From Bacteroidota bacterium (GTDB taxonomy: Bacteria; Bacteroidota; Ignavibacteria; UBA10030; UBA8401): a stretch of 18,980 bases of DNA. Numbering within the stretch: the stretch's first letter is position 1; each line of letters opens with the position of its first letter. The notes under the pieces are model-generated. The model made no database searches, had not been told where the DNA came from, and was given only the letters and a program-made list of their open reading frames with translations. Shown here piece after piece: positions 1-8,065 of the stretch. Both the position numbers and the translations under genes were made by a program. The DNA lies in contig DMPG01000065.1 of the NCBI GenBank assembly GCA_003456055.1, forward strand, positions 13,536 through 32,515. The letters are read 5' to 3'.

Positions 1-2
1 TG

Positions 3-1460
3 CAAATTGTTACTCGGTCTCATTGGGACACACACCCCATTCGCTTATCATTCTACACACAAGACAAGTTTGAATATGAGGGGATGATTGCTAATCTCGG
101 TTTACGTTTAGATTATTCAAATCCGGGTGGTGAGTGGTATATAATAACACCATTTGATAAAGACTTAAGTTTGGAACAGTCAGGAAATACAAGTATTGAT
201 AATACGCTTGAAAAAGAACCAGTAAAAAAGATGTTGAATCTAAGTCCTCGAGTAGGCATAGCTTTTCCGGTGACCGAGTATTCAAAACTCTTCTTTAATT
301 ACGGTCATTTTCGATCAATGCCCACTCCTGAAAATCTATTTCTTGTGCGAATTGACCCTCGATACAACACTGTTACTCGATTCGCAAATCCAAATAATCC
401 GCTTCCTAAAACAGTTGCATATGAATTGGGGTACGAACACAGTTTGTTTGAAGAATATTTAATCCGAGTTGCCGGATATTACAAGAATATTTCAGATCAA
501 AGCAACTTAATTACATATATCGACAGCAAAGGAACTGAATACAGTATTTCAGCAGCAAATTCGTACGAAGATATTCGCGGGTTTGAAGCAACTTTTTTAA
601 GAAATCGCGGAGATTGGGTAACAGGTTTTTTGAATTATACGTATATGGTCAGTTCATCCGGAAGATTTGGATTTGCAGAAGAGAATGCTGACCAAACACG
701 TCAAAGAAATTATGAGCAAGACAATCGAACAAATGATCTTTATCAAACAAAACCTGTTGCCCAGCCATATGCCCGCGCAAGTATTGATTTCTTTACCCCC
801 ATTGATTACGGTCCTATGTTTGGCTCTATAGGTCTTTTAAATGATTGGCGCTTGAACATAACTGCAAGCTGGCAAGCGGGACGGCATTTTACATGGTTTG
901 GTGGCAGCACTCCTCCTGCCGATGTTGGAGTTCAATATAACGCACAATATCGGGATTTTTACAATGTGGATATGCGATTAAATAAGAACTTTAAATTTGG
1001 AATGACCACGATTCAACTTTTTGTAGACATGAGTAATATGTTTAACATAAAGAACTTTTCAGGATATGGTTTTTTTGATGCGAACGATTTCAATTACTAC
1101 ATGAAATCATTACATCTTAAATCAGAAATGTACGACAGTCGTTCGGGGTACATTAATATTTCCGGAGATGATCAGCCAGGTGATGTACGAAAAGAAGGAG
1201 TTTCATATACTCCCATTGAAGCCGTTGGAAGTATTTCGGGAGTGCCTGCAGGTCAGATTGAAAAGAGTGCGATTTATTGGGAGAAAACTACGGGAAAATA
1301 TATGAAATACAACGGGACATCATGGAACGAAGTTGAAGCTAGCCAAATATCGAAAATCCTTGATGATAAATCGTACATTGATATGCCTAATATGGACTAT
1401 TTTGTATTTTTGAATCCCCGCGATATTTTCTGGGGATTAAAGATTAGTGTAGATTTCTAA
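3..1460 (+). CDS. TonB-dependent outer-membrane receptor, C-terminal part (5' end outside window)
   Basis: The frame is open from the first bases of the window, so the start lies upstream; the ATG at 84 is internal. About 485 residues are visible. They alternate polar and aromatic residues as transmembrane beta-strands do, with receptor-like segments such as ELGYEHSLFEEY followed by VAGYYKNIS, and IRGFEATFLRNRGDW. The last residues, WGLKISVDF, end in Phe, as expected of a barrel inserted by the BAM machinery. The family imports large or scarce ligands through the outer membrane using TonB energy. The plug and any N-terminal carboxypeptidase-like domain are not visible, so SusC-type versus siderophore-type cannot be decided. 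A long hydrophilic stretch (about 1080-1400) sits before the final strand and is probably an extracellular loop. The next gene starts 22 nt downstream, which suggests cotranscription. Family confidence is good; the substrate is unknown. Confidence 0.85.
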   Translation, partial: QIVTRSHWDTHPIRLSFYTQDKFEYEGMIANLGLRLDYSNPGGEWYIITPFDKDLSLEQSGNTSIDNTLEKEPVKKMLNLSPRVGIAFPVTEYSKLFFNYGHFRSMPTPENLFLVRIDPRYNTVTRFANPNNPLPKTVAYELGYEHSLFEEYLIRVAGYYKNISDQSNLITYIDSKGTEYSISAANSYEDIRGFEATFLRNRGDWVTGFLNYTYMVSSSGRFGFAEENADQTRQRNYEQDNRTNDLYQTKPVAQPYARASIDFFTPIDYGPMFGSIGLLNDWRLNITASWQAGRHFTWFGGSTPPADVGVQYNAQYRDFYNVDMRLNKNFKFGMTTIQLFVDMSNMFNIKNFSGYGFFDANDFNYYMKSLHLKSEMYDSRSGYINISGDDQPGDVRKEGVSYTPIEAVGSISGVPAGQIEKSAIYWEKTTGKYMKYNGTSWNEVEASQISKILDDKSYIDMPNMDYFVFLNPRDIFWGLKISVDF

Positions 1461-1482
1461 ATTTAATCATTGAGAGGAAACA

Positions 1483-3546
1483 ATGAAGTTTCTTTTGAAA
1501 CAAAGTTGCCTAGTACTGTTCATTATAACAAGCATCACTGCACAAACACAAATAGCAGGAAAAAGAGCATGGATGAGTGTTGGCTCTATTCACAATTGGT
1601 ATTTTAATTACGGCAGCGAATACGAAGAGGGATGGATAGCAGAACAACAATACGGACTTCAATGGCCAGCATTATATCAACACCAGGATATGCAGGCAGC
1701 AAAGGGACTCTGGATTGCGGCTTCAAACTATTCAGATTCCAAAGGATCTTTCCCTGTTAAAGTAGTTCATGTAGGACCGCGTGTAACGGGTTCGGGAGAA
1801 TTCTTCCCGGTAAAATTTTCAATGACTAGCAAATATGAACCACCGGTAATTACCGTTGATGGTGTTGCAACATACAGCAAGTTGATCGAAAATGATGCGG
1901 TTGATAAAACAATGAAGTGGGATCGGATCATAGACAATGTTACCCACACCGTGATCGGTCTGACAATGAATAGAAAAATTATCGGATTCAGTCAGCAGTT
2001 TCATGATAATTATATTGTGTATGATTATACATTTACTAATACCGGAATTGTTGATGGAAATGGTACAACTCGAGATCCAATGACGTTGAATGGTGTGTAT
2101 TTCTATTTTCAAAACCGTTATTCAATTTGTGCTGATACACGGTACGTTTTTGGCAATGCGACCGGCTGGGGGATTAACACTTTAAATGACGTTCGCGGTG
2201 ATACAATTGTAGCGTCAACATTTTTCCCTGGAAACAAAGACAATGACATTCGTGCAAATTATTCCTGGCATGGGAAATACCCTTCATTTACCGCATACGA
2301 TAATATCGGTGGATCAATATGGACTCCATATTATGATAAAACGGATACTTCTGGCAGATTAGGATCGGCACAATTTGTCGGTTTAGCTACTCTGCATGCA
2401 GATACATCACCAATAGATTCTACTGATAATAAATCTCAACCTTCAACAACTTCCTTTGAGGGATCGGATGAGCCTAATACTCGCGGCAACAATCACCTTA
2501 ATGTCTCTGGAATGCTTTCAGAATATGAATGGATTAGAAGAGGACACACACTTCCGCGCCATGTAGATAAAACTAATCCTAATGGAATGAGTGGAGCGCA
2601 AGGAGATCCTGCATTAGGGTCGCCGGGAGGATGGTCGATAGCAAATGGTTATGGACCGTATACATTAGCTCCAAGCGAGAGTATTCATATAGTAATGGTA
2701 GAAGGTGCTGCCGGTTTAAGTCGAGAAGCTGCTATTTCTGTAGGAAGAAAGTTTAAATCGGGTTTAATTTCAGTAGCAGCAAAAAATGATTCGGTGTATA
2801 CAGGACGTGATTCATTATTTAAAACATTTCGTAGGGCGTTGGCCAATTACAGCACAAATTGGAATATACCACAACCACCACCTCCGCCAAAGAAATTTAC
2901 TGTATCCTCAGGATCAGGAAAAATTATTTTATCATGGGATCCCAATACAGACAACCCATCAGATCCTGCCGTTGTGAAATGGGAATTGTGGAGAGCAGTC
3001 GGCAGGTATGACAGTACATATTATAAAATATGGGAAGGTACGGGAACGAATTACAACGATACTACAGCATCACAGAATACCGCTCATTATTATTATTTGT
3101 CGGCAGTTGGTGATCCTTCTGTGAACAATGGCGCAGGTATGACTCTTTCCGGCGGACTTTCCAGCAGCCGGTACTATACTCAAACATATGTACCTGCATA
3201 TCGAAGGACTCCGCCGGCAAAAAATTTATCAGAAGTGAAAGGGAAAATTAGAATTGTTCCCAATCCATATAACATAGCAGCAAAAGGCGGATTGCTTTTT
3301 CCGAGTGAACCTGATAAACTGTCATTTGTGAATATTCCCGGTGAATGCACGATCCGCATTTATTCGGAATTAGGTGAGCTTATTAAAACAATAGATCATG
3401 GATCTACCCCGGCAACGCAAACTGGCTCCGAAGATTATGATTGTACTACTTCATCTGGACAAATTATTGTAAGCGGAGTTTACATTGCTGTATTCACGAC
3501 GCCCGCTGGAGAAAAGGAAATTTTAAAATTCGTTATTATTCGATAA
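1483..3546 (+). CDS. Secreted protein with fibronectin III-like segment and T9SS type A-like C-terminal domain
   Basis: 687 aa. The start is supported by a GAGAGG Shine-Dalgarno sequence at 1472-1477. Residues 1-20 form a signal peptide ending near SITAQ. I do not recognise the family of the large N-terminal region (about 21-460), which is rich in Trp, Tyr, Gly and Asn and looks like an extracellular beta-rich fold. A Pro run (PPPPP) leads into a fibronectin III-like segment at about 466-565 (KIILSWD, then WELWRAVG and AHYYYLSAVGD). The last 100 residues (588-687) begin IRIVPNPYN, contain TIRIYSELGELIKTI, and end ILKFVIIR. This is the layout of a T9SS type A sorting domain of the PNPY kind found in Ignavibacteria and relatives. 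The protein is therefore probably exported by Sec, moved across the outer membrane by T9SS, and surface-attached or released. It lies between a TonB receptor and a PorV-like gene, so it may be a dedicated cargo or a ligand-handling partner. The function is unknown. Confidence 0.85.
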   Translation: MKFLLKQSCLVLFIITSITAQTQIAGKRAWMSVGSIHNWYFNYGSEYEEGWIAEQQYGLQWPALYQHQDMQAAKGLWIAASNYSDSKGSFPVKVVHVGPRVTGSGEFFPVKFSMTSKYEPPVITVDGVATYSKLIENDAVDKTMKWDRIIDNVTHTVIGLTMNRKIIGFSQQFHDNYIVYDYTFTNTGIVDGNGTTRDPMTLNGVYFYFQNRYSICADTRYVFGNATGWGINTLNDVRGDTIVASTFFPGNKDNDIRANYSWHGKYPSFTAYDNIGGSIWTPYYDKTDTSGRLGSAQFVGLATLHADTSPIDSTDNKSQPSTTSFEGSDEPNTRGNNHLNVSGMLSEYEWIRRGHTLPRHVDKTNPNGMSGAQGDPALGSPGGWSIANGYGPYTLAPSESIHIVMVEGAAGLSREAAISVGRKFKSGLISVAAKNDSVYTGRDSLFKTFRRALANYSTNWNIPQPPPPPKKFTVSSGSGKIILSWDPNTDNPSDPAVVKWELWRAVGRYDSTYYKIWEGTGTNYNDTTASQNTAHYYYLSAVGDPSVNNGAGMTLSGGLSSSRYYTQTYVPAYRRTPPAKNLSEVKGKIRIVPNPYNIAAKGGLLFPSEPDKLSFVNIPGECTIRIYSELGELIKTIDHGSTPATQTGSEDYDCTTSSGQIIVSGVYIAVFTTPAGEKEILKFVIIR

Positions 3547-3563
3547 CTGGCAGGATAAAGAAT

Positions 3564-4190
3564 ATGAGAAACTATCTTTTTTTTAGTTGGATAATAATAT
3601 TGACAATATTCATTATGTCTTGTAACCCGACGACGGGTTCCGATACGTATAATTCTACATGGTCGCCTTCGGGAGATTCAAAAAATACACCATGGAAGTT
3701 TCCATCCAATGTTGAATTTGTTCAGGTTGATAAGGGGTTTCAATTTTCTGCTACGATAAATGATTCGCTTGTTAATGATTCATTACTGAGTTATACATTT
3801 ACCCCGCAAATTTATCAAGTCTCGAATATCACCTCTGCAAAAAGTGCTACGGTAAGTTTCAAAGCGCGAATATCTTCTGCTCCTGACTCCGTTAGTATAC
3901 TTCCGTCTGGTAAAATCTCTCATCAGTTCGGACGAGTAGCCGGAACGATTGCCAGCAGCGGAGACTCAGTTCATTTTAGTGTGAAACCATTTACCGGTGA
4001 TGTTGTTAGTATCGTCTCTCTTAGTGTGAACCCCGATTCATGCAGTTTAATGTTAAGGTTTAATGTTGCACTGCAATGGAATTCGTTTACCGCAGGAACA
4101 CCGGCAAACCCGCTTCCCAAAACAAAAAAAGTAATTGTTGATGTAAGCAATATTGAAATGAAGGTTAATGGTATCTCAGTGTTGAAATAA
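3564..4190 (+). CDS. Putative lipoprotein of unknown family
   Basis: 208 aa from the ATG at 3564. The same frame is open further upstream, but that extension overlaps the end of the preceding gene. The 3564 start gives a proper lipoprotein signal: charged MRN, a hydrophobic core, and the lipobox I-M-S-C with the acylated Cys at residue 20. The mature part is Ser/Thr/Asp-rich with alternating hydrophobic residues, which suggests an all-beta fold. I see no catalytic motif and no known domain. It starts 17 nt after the T9SS-type protein gene, has only a weak upstream purine stretch, and ends 20 nt before the PorV-like gene, so it is probably cotranscribed and possibly translationally coupled. 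Being anchored in the envelope beside a secreted partner and a barrel, it may act as an accessory to either one; that is inference only. Confidence 0.78.
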   Translation: MRNYLFFSWIIILTIFIMSCNPTTGSDTYNSTWSPSGDSKNTPWKFPSNVEFVQVDKGFQFSATINDSLVNDSLLSYTFTPQIYQVSNITSAKSATVSFKARISSAPDSVSILPSGKISHQFGRVAGTIASSGDSVHFSVKPFTGDVVSIVSLSVNPDSCSLMLRFNVALQWNSFTAGTPANPLPKTKKVIVDVSNIEMKVNGISVLK

Positions 4191-4210
4191 AACATCTCCA
4201 TAGGAATTGT

Positions 4211-5212
4211 ATGAAAAAAATATCGTTTCTGATTTTTCTTTTTTTGCTGGTTACCGTTGTATCGGCACAAAATAAAAAGCTTGCTCAAACAGGGATGAAA
4301 TTTCTCAATGTAGCAACTGATCCCCGCGCTGTTGCGATGGGTGAAGCGTTCACATCTGTAGAAGGATCATCAACGGCTCTCTTTTTTAACCCGGCAGGCT
4401 TGGCACGAATGCAATCTTCCTTTGAAGGGACTGTTGGCAGTACTCAGTGGATTGCTGATATAAATCATGTTTTTGCCAGCGCAGCGATCGCAACTCCTGG
4501 AAATGAGTATGGCGTTTTTGGTTTTACACTGCAATCAGTTGATTATGGTGAAATTACGCGAACAATTCGTGTTACAAACAGTGCTGAACAATATATGGAT
4601 GTTGGGACATTTTCTCCGGTTGCACTCTCTCTTGGCATAGGGTACGCCCGGTCATTAAGTGATAGGTTCTCTGTTGGCGGCAGGGTTGCATTCAATATGC
4701 AGGATCTTGGCGATGGCATTAGTAGTGTCGACGGATTTAATAATCCTCTTGCTGACAATAACAGGGCGGAAGTATTATCATTTGATTTTGGAATGTATTA
4801 TAAGACAGGATTGAAGAGTTTAAATTTTGCAATGAGTGTTAGAAATTTCTCGAAGGAGATAAAATTCCAACGTGAAGGATTTCAATTACCGCTGACGTTC
4901 CGGATCGGTGTTTCAGCGAATGTTGCTGATTTTATTTTCGATGAACAAGATGCTAATCAGATCCTGTTAACAGTTGATGCTGTTAACTCGCGTGATTATC
5001 CTGAAACGATCAATATGGGGGGGGAGTATGTATTTATGAAAATTCTTGCCATCCGCGCCGGCTATATGTTCGGATATGATGAAAAGGGATTCTCAGCGGG
5101 TATCGGTGTACATCAAGCAATTGAAGGAATTGATTTAGGTGTTGATTATGCATATTCGCCATTCGGTATATTTGGTACGGTAAATCGTTTTGCGATACAA
5201 TTTTACTTCTAA
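4211..5212 (+). CDS. PorV/PorQ-family outer-membrane beta-barrel protein
   Basis: 333 aa. The start follows AGGA at 4202-4205. A signal peptide covers residues 1-19 (cut after VVSA, mature end QNKK). Family marks are the N-terminal GMKFLNVATDPRAVAMGEA, then SSTALFFNPAGLA, the FadL/PorV-like entry into the barrel, followed by alternating beta-strands to a terminal FAIQFYF. Length and layout fit PorV/PorQ-like proteins. PorV (LptO) is an outer-membrane shuttle that takes T9SS substrates from the translocon to the attachment complex; many Ignavibacteria carry several paralogues. Two T9SS-tagged proteins are encoded in the same cluster, so a role in their export or attachment is a reasonable inference, but this could be a paralogue with another role. 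A run of eight G at 5017-5024 lies inside codons 269-272 and is a possible slippage site. Confidence 0.88.
   Translation: MKKISFLIFLFLLVTVVSAQNKKLAQTGMKFLNVATDPRAVAMGEAFTSVEGSSTALFFNPAGLARMQSSFEGTVGSTQWIADINHVFASAAIATPGNEYGVFGFTLQSVDYGEITRTIRVTNSAEQYMDVGTFSPVALSLGIGYARSLSDRFSVGGRVAFNMQDLGDGISSVDGFNNPLADNNRAEVLSFDFGMYYKTGLKSLNFAMSVRNFSKEIKFQREGFQLPLTFRIGVSANVADFIFDEQDANQILLTVDAVNSRDYPETINMGGEYVFMKILAIRAGYMFGYDEKGFSAGIGVHQAIEGIDLGVDYAYSPFGIFGTVNRFAIQFYF
5017..5024 (+). repeat. Mononucleotide G8 tract inside the PorV-like gene
   Basis: Eight consecutive G in an otherwise AT-rich gene, spanning the G of Met269 and the codons for Gly270, Gly271 and the start of Glu272. Loss of one G would give TGA six codons after Met269; gain of one G would give TGA after about 20 extra codons. 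Either change removes the last strands of the barrel. Tracts like this mediate phase variation in surface genes of several pathogens, but no such role is known here. Confidence 0.95.
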
Positions 5213-5229
5213 AAAAAATTGAGATGATT

Positions 5230-6474
5230 ATGAAACATCATACACGATTATTGTTCTTAACGGCTATAGTATTTTCTCTCGGTCTGATAGGATGCAAAGA
5301 TGATCCTGCACCAAGTATTTATAATTCGTCTGTAGGCAACGGATCAACACCGGTTATTAATAGTATCAATCCGACTGATAGCGCGCAAGGCGGGGTTGAC
5401 ACACTCATAATTACCGGTTCAAATTTTTCTACGGTTACAGCGGAAAATCTTGTCTATGTAAATACCACAAATGCAACAATATATCAAAGCAGTGGAACAC
5501 AACTTTCGGTAAAAGTTCCGCGCGCAGAAGTTGGAGATAGCGCGCTTATTCGTATTGCTGTTCAAGGTGCGCAAAAATTTAGTAATGGGATTTACTACAA
5601 AATTCTACCGGCAATAGTTGATTATGGAGAAGAAACAACTCCGAAGTTGTTGGGTGCTATTGAATTTGCAAAAGCCGTTACAACAGATATTTTGGGCAAT
5701 GTTTATGTAAGCATTACTCTCACTACGACTACCGGAAGTACCGATTTGGGAGTTAAAAAAATTACTCCTGATGGAGTAGTTACTACTTTTGCTCCAAAAG
5801 CTACTGGCGTGTCGGAAGTGTTACCATTAAAGATGGGACCAAATGGTTCCCTCTACACGGTCCGAAGTTCTCGTCGCATTTTCCGCTATAACTCAGCGGG
5901 ATCTGATGCCGGCACCGCATGGATTACATTGACTCCTGCTAGTGTTTCCATTGCGGATATGGATTTTTCAGAAAATAAAACTTTATGGGCGGCCGGAAGC
6001 AACACCACCATTGCTAATGCTACTGTTTATGCTATTTTACCAACAGCAACAGTAAAGACTTTTCCCTTTCCTGCGCGGGTAAATTCAGTAAGAGTGTACA
6101 ACAATTATTTGTATATGTCTGCACAAAAAGACAGTGCTTGGGGAATTTGGCGTGCACCTTTATTGCCGAACGATAGCCTGGGAACACCGGAACTCTACTT
6201 TGATTTTACAGTATATGGTTCTGCTATTCCCCAGGGCATTACATTTAGTTCTACAGGAGATTTGTACGTCGCAACTGATGCTCCGCAAGGTATTATAGTC
6301 ATTTTTCCTTCAAAAAATTCCATTGCTCGTTATGTTGACTATTCAAGTCTATTTGGTACAACGGTTAAATACTTTGCTTGGGGAAATGGAACAGAATTAT
6401 ATGCAGTAACAAGTGCGGGAAAACTTTTAAAGATTTATGTGCGTGCACATAGTGCGCCATATTATGGGCAATAA
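5230..6474 (+). CDS. Lipoprotein with IPT/TIG domain and beta-propeller
   Basis: 414 aa from the ATG at 5230; an in-frame ATG at 5224 would add two residues. I prefer 5230 because the only Shine-Dalgarno-like bases (GAG, 5221-5223) touch the first ATG directly but are 6 nt from the second. The signal is MKHH, a hydrophobic core, and the lipobox L-I-G-C with Cys22. Residues about 41-126 form an IPT/TIG immunoglobulin-like domain (PVINSINP, then GGVDTLIITGSNF, and a SVKVPRAEVGDSA strand region). Residues about 135-410 look like an NHL/SMP-30-type beta-propeller with strands such as AVTTDILGNVYVS, GPNGSLYTV and GITFSSTGDLYVA. IPT domains in Bacteroidota surface proteins often support glycan or protein binding; the ligand here is unknown. 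It starts 17 nt after the PorV-like gene, in the same operon. It has no T9SS tag, unlike the next propeller gene. Confidence 0.82.
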   Translation: MKHHTRLLFLTAIVFSLGLIGCKDDPAPSIYNSSVGNGSTPVINSINPTDSAQGGVDTLIITGSNFSTVTAENLVYVNTTNATIYQSSGTQLSVKVPRAEVGDSALIRIAVQGAQKFSNGIYYKILPAIVDYGEETTPKLLGAIEFAKAVTTDILGNVYVSITLTTTTGSTDLGVKKITPDGVVTTFAPKATGVSEVLPLKMGPNGSLYTVRSSRRIFRYNSAGSDAGTAWITLTPASVSIADMDFSENKTLWAAGSNTTIANATVYAILPTATVKTFPFPARVNSVRVYNNYLYMSAQKDSAWGIWRAPLLPNDSLGTPELYFDFTVYGSAIPQGITFSSTGDLYVATDAPQGIIVIFPSKNSIARYVDYSSLFGTTVKYFAWGNGTELYAVTSAGKLLKIYVRAHSAPYYGQ

Positions 6475-6633
6475 CTTATAGTGGCATAAGAATTTACAAT
6501 TGATCATAACCATTTATTAATTACATAGAAAGGAGTTTTGAGAAAGGTTGTATTATACAGCGTTTTGTAGCAGAAGTTTTTCAGCATTCGCAATTCACAA
6601 TTAACATTCACAATATATAGAAAGGAGAACAAG
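6475..6633. other. 159-nt gap between the two propeller genes
   Basis: No gene is supported here. The 5' end has a weak 5-bp inverted repeat (CTTAT/ATAAG, 6475-6490) with no T run. Two copies of an 11-base sequence carrying a Shine-Dalgarno core lie at 6525 and 6617. An AT-rich stretch with short CATTC/CACAAT repeats occupies 6585-6614. A TATTATAC string at 6551-6558 could be a -10 element, but no convincing -35 is spaced from it. The gap probably carries a separate promoter for the downstream gene; I cannot place it with confidence. Confidence 0.5.
6525..6627 (+). repeat. Duplicated 11-bp ribosome-binding sequence ATAGAAAGGAG
   Basis: Perfect copies at 6525-6535 and 6617-6627. The second is the Shine-Dalgarno sequence of the 452-aa propeller gene, 6 nt before its ATG. 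The first precedes no ATG; a TTG at 6538 would give only a 10-residue peptide ending at TAG 6568-6570. It may be the remnant of a small duplication or a decoy or leader translation site. Confidence 0.8.
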
Positions 6634-7992
6634 ATGAAGCGTTTAATTACATTCTTGTTTGTTTCGATGTTTCTGTTAAGCACTGCCTCAGTTTTTGGGC
6701 AGTATGTTGATAATGGAGTTTTTCCGGATACTAACACCTACAAAATAGGAGGTCGTGCTCTGAATGGTGGATTAGGCGTTGATCCTGCAGGAAAGGTTTG
6801 GCTGCGACAATATTATGCTGATACTGATTCTATAATACAGGCAGGTACCGGCAAGATGATTGCTGTTACACCTATTTCTGTATATAATGCAAACGGTACT
6901 CCGGCAAGTTTTTCACCGATTAAAGTTCTGACAGGTCCGGATCAAAACGGTGCAACGGTAACAGATACGCTTACCGGTACTAATACGGGTGGAAGAATAA
7001 ATCCATCTAACGGGAATTTCGTTATTAATGTCGGTACTAAAAATGGATTCGCGGCATTTTGGGAAGTTGATTACAAAACGGGAGCAGGTGTAAAAAGAAT
7101 TGCCACTCCTTATCCAAGTAATAATGCCGGTGTTGGTATTGATGGGTTTGGCAATTACTACACTGTTAATGTTCTTGGTGGCTTGGTTGGACAAGTAATT
7201 TCCCCGGCTGGAGCACTCGGTGACAAGTATGCGGAATCAGTTCCAGACATAGGCAGAACTATAGCGGCTTCACGTGATGGAAAAAATGTTTATGTCCCAC
7301 GCTTTACAGTGCAAAAAATATTTGTCTATCATACTGATGCGGGAGAAGGCTTTGGACCGTTTACACTTGCAGATAGCTTTGCAATTGGAGGTTCCAGCGA
7401 ATCAATTGATATACATCCCAAAACCGGTTACGTTTGGTTTTCCACAGATAGTGCCCGATCGAAAATGGATACTGTAAGTGTTGCGCGTAGAGTATGGGGC
7501 GATAATGTGTACTATGGATACAATCCTACCACAAAAACAATTGTAGACAGTTTTCGAGTAGATAGTTGGAAGGGTATAGCAACACTGTTCCCGCGTGGAA
7601 TTGCTTTCAGTTCCACTGGAGATACGGTGTATGTTTCCCATTTTGATGGCAGAGTAAACGCAAACACTATTCGCAGGTTTGTTAAAGGAACGACAAGCGT
7701 ACGACGTGATCCTGAACTTATTGCAACAAATTATTCCTTAATGCAGAACTATCCGAACCCATTCAACCCTTCAACACAAATTAAATTTACAGTTCCTTCA
7801 AATGTAACGGTAAGTTTAAAAGTGTATGATATGCTTGGAAAAGTAATTGCAACACTTGTTGAAGGAGATTATGCTGCCGGCTCTTATACTGCGGAGTTGA
7901 ATGGCAAAGATCTTTCATCTGGCATGTATTTCTACACATTAACAACATCAAATGGTTTTTCACAAACCAAGAAAATGTTGCTGATTAAGTAA
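6634..7992 (+). CDS. Secreted beta-propeller protein with T9SS type A sorting domain
   Basis: 452 aa. The start is well supported by AAAGGAG at 6621-6627. The signal peptide covers residues 1-22 (cut at SVFG/Q). The body carries propeller-like strand motifs, each with a small turn before a hydrophobic strand: GVDPAGKVWL, GIDGFGNYYTVNV, AASRDGKNVYV, DIHPKTGYVWF and AFSSTGDTVYV. This resembles NHL/YVTN-type propellers. Residues 372-452 are a T9SS type A sorting domain beginning NYPNPFNPSTQIKF, with VSLKVYDMLGKVI, SSGMYFYTL and a final KKMLLIK. The protein is probably exported by Sec, then T9SS, and displayed or released outside the cell. The ligand is unknown. It is the last gene before a strong terminator. 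The motif GIAFSSTGD matches GITFSSTGD in the preceding lipoprotein, so the two may share a propeller ancestor. Confidence 0.88.
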   Translation: MKRLITFLFVSMFLLSTASVFGQYVDNGVFPDTNTYKIGGRALNGGLGVDPAGKVWLRQYYADTDSIIQAGTGKMIAVTPISVYNANGTPASFSPIKVLTGPDQNGATVTDTLTGTNTGGRINPSNGNFVINVGTKNGFAAFWEVDYKTGAGVKRIATPYPSNNAGVGIDGFGNYYTVNVLGGLVGQVISPAGALGDKYAESVPDIGRTIAASRDGKNVYVPRFTVQKIFVYHTDAGEGFGPFTLADSFAIGGSSESIDIHPKTGYVWFSTDSARSKMDTVSVARRVWGDNVYYGYNPTTKTIVDSFRVDSWKGIATLFPRGIAFSSTGDTVYVSHFDGRVNANTIRRFVKGTTSVRRDPELIATNYSLMQNYPNPFNPSTQIKFTVPSNVTVSLKVYDMLGKVIATLVEGDYAAGSYTAELNGKDLSSGMYFYTLTTSNGFSQTKKMLLIK

Positions 7993-8012
7993 CAAATAGT
8001 TCCAGACTCACT

Positions 8013-8050
8013 CACAAAATCCCGCATAATATGCGGGATTTTGTGTTTTT
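8013..8050 (+). terminator. Rho-independent terminator closing the surface cassette
   Basis: A perfect 15-bp stem (CACAAAATCCCGCAT, 8013-8027, with its complement at 8031-8045) closes a 3-nt AAT loop, followed directly by five T (8046-8050). It lies 20 nt after the stop of the propeller gene. There is no matching T run on the other strand, so it should work on + strand transcripts only. It separates the surface cassette from the heptose/tamB operon. Confidence 0.93.
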
Positions 8051-8065
8051 AAACGAATGCTAAAA

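Noticed and set aside
3441..3563. Longer start of the 208-aa lipoprotein
   Set aside because: It overlaps the preceding gene by about 100 nt and would bury the lipoprotein signal; the ATG at 3564 gives a proper signal and lipobox.
6475..6490. CTTAT/ATAAG inverted repeat after the IPT lipoprotein gene as a terminator
   Set aside because: The stem is only 5 bp, AT-rich, and has no following T run.
6538..6570. 10-residue TTG-started leader peptide
   Set aside because: The Shine-Dalgarno core is only 2 nt from the TTG and the peptide has no recognisable attenuator features.
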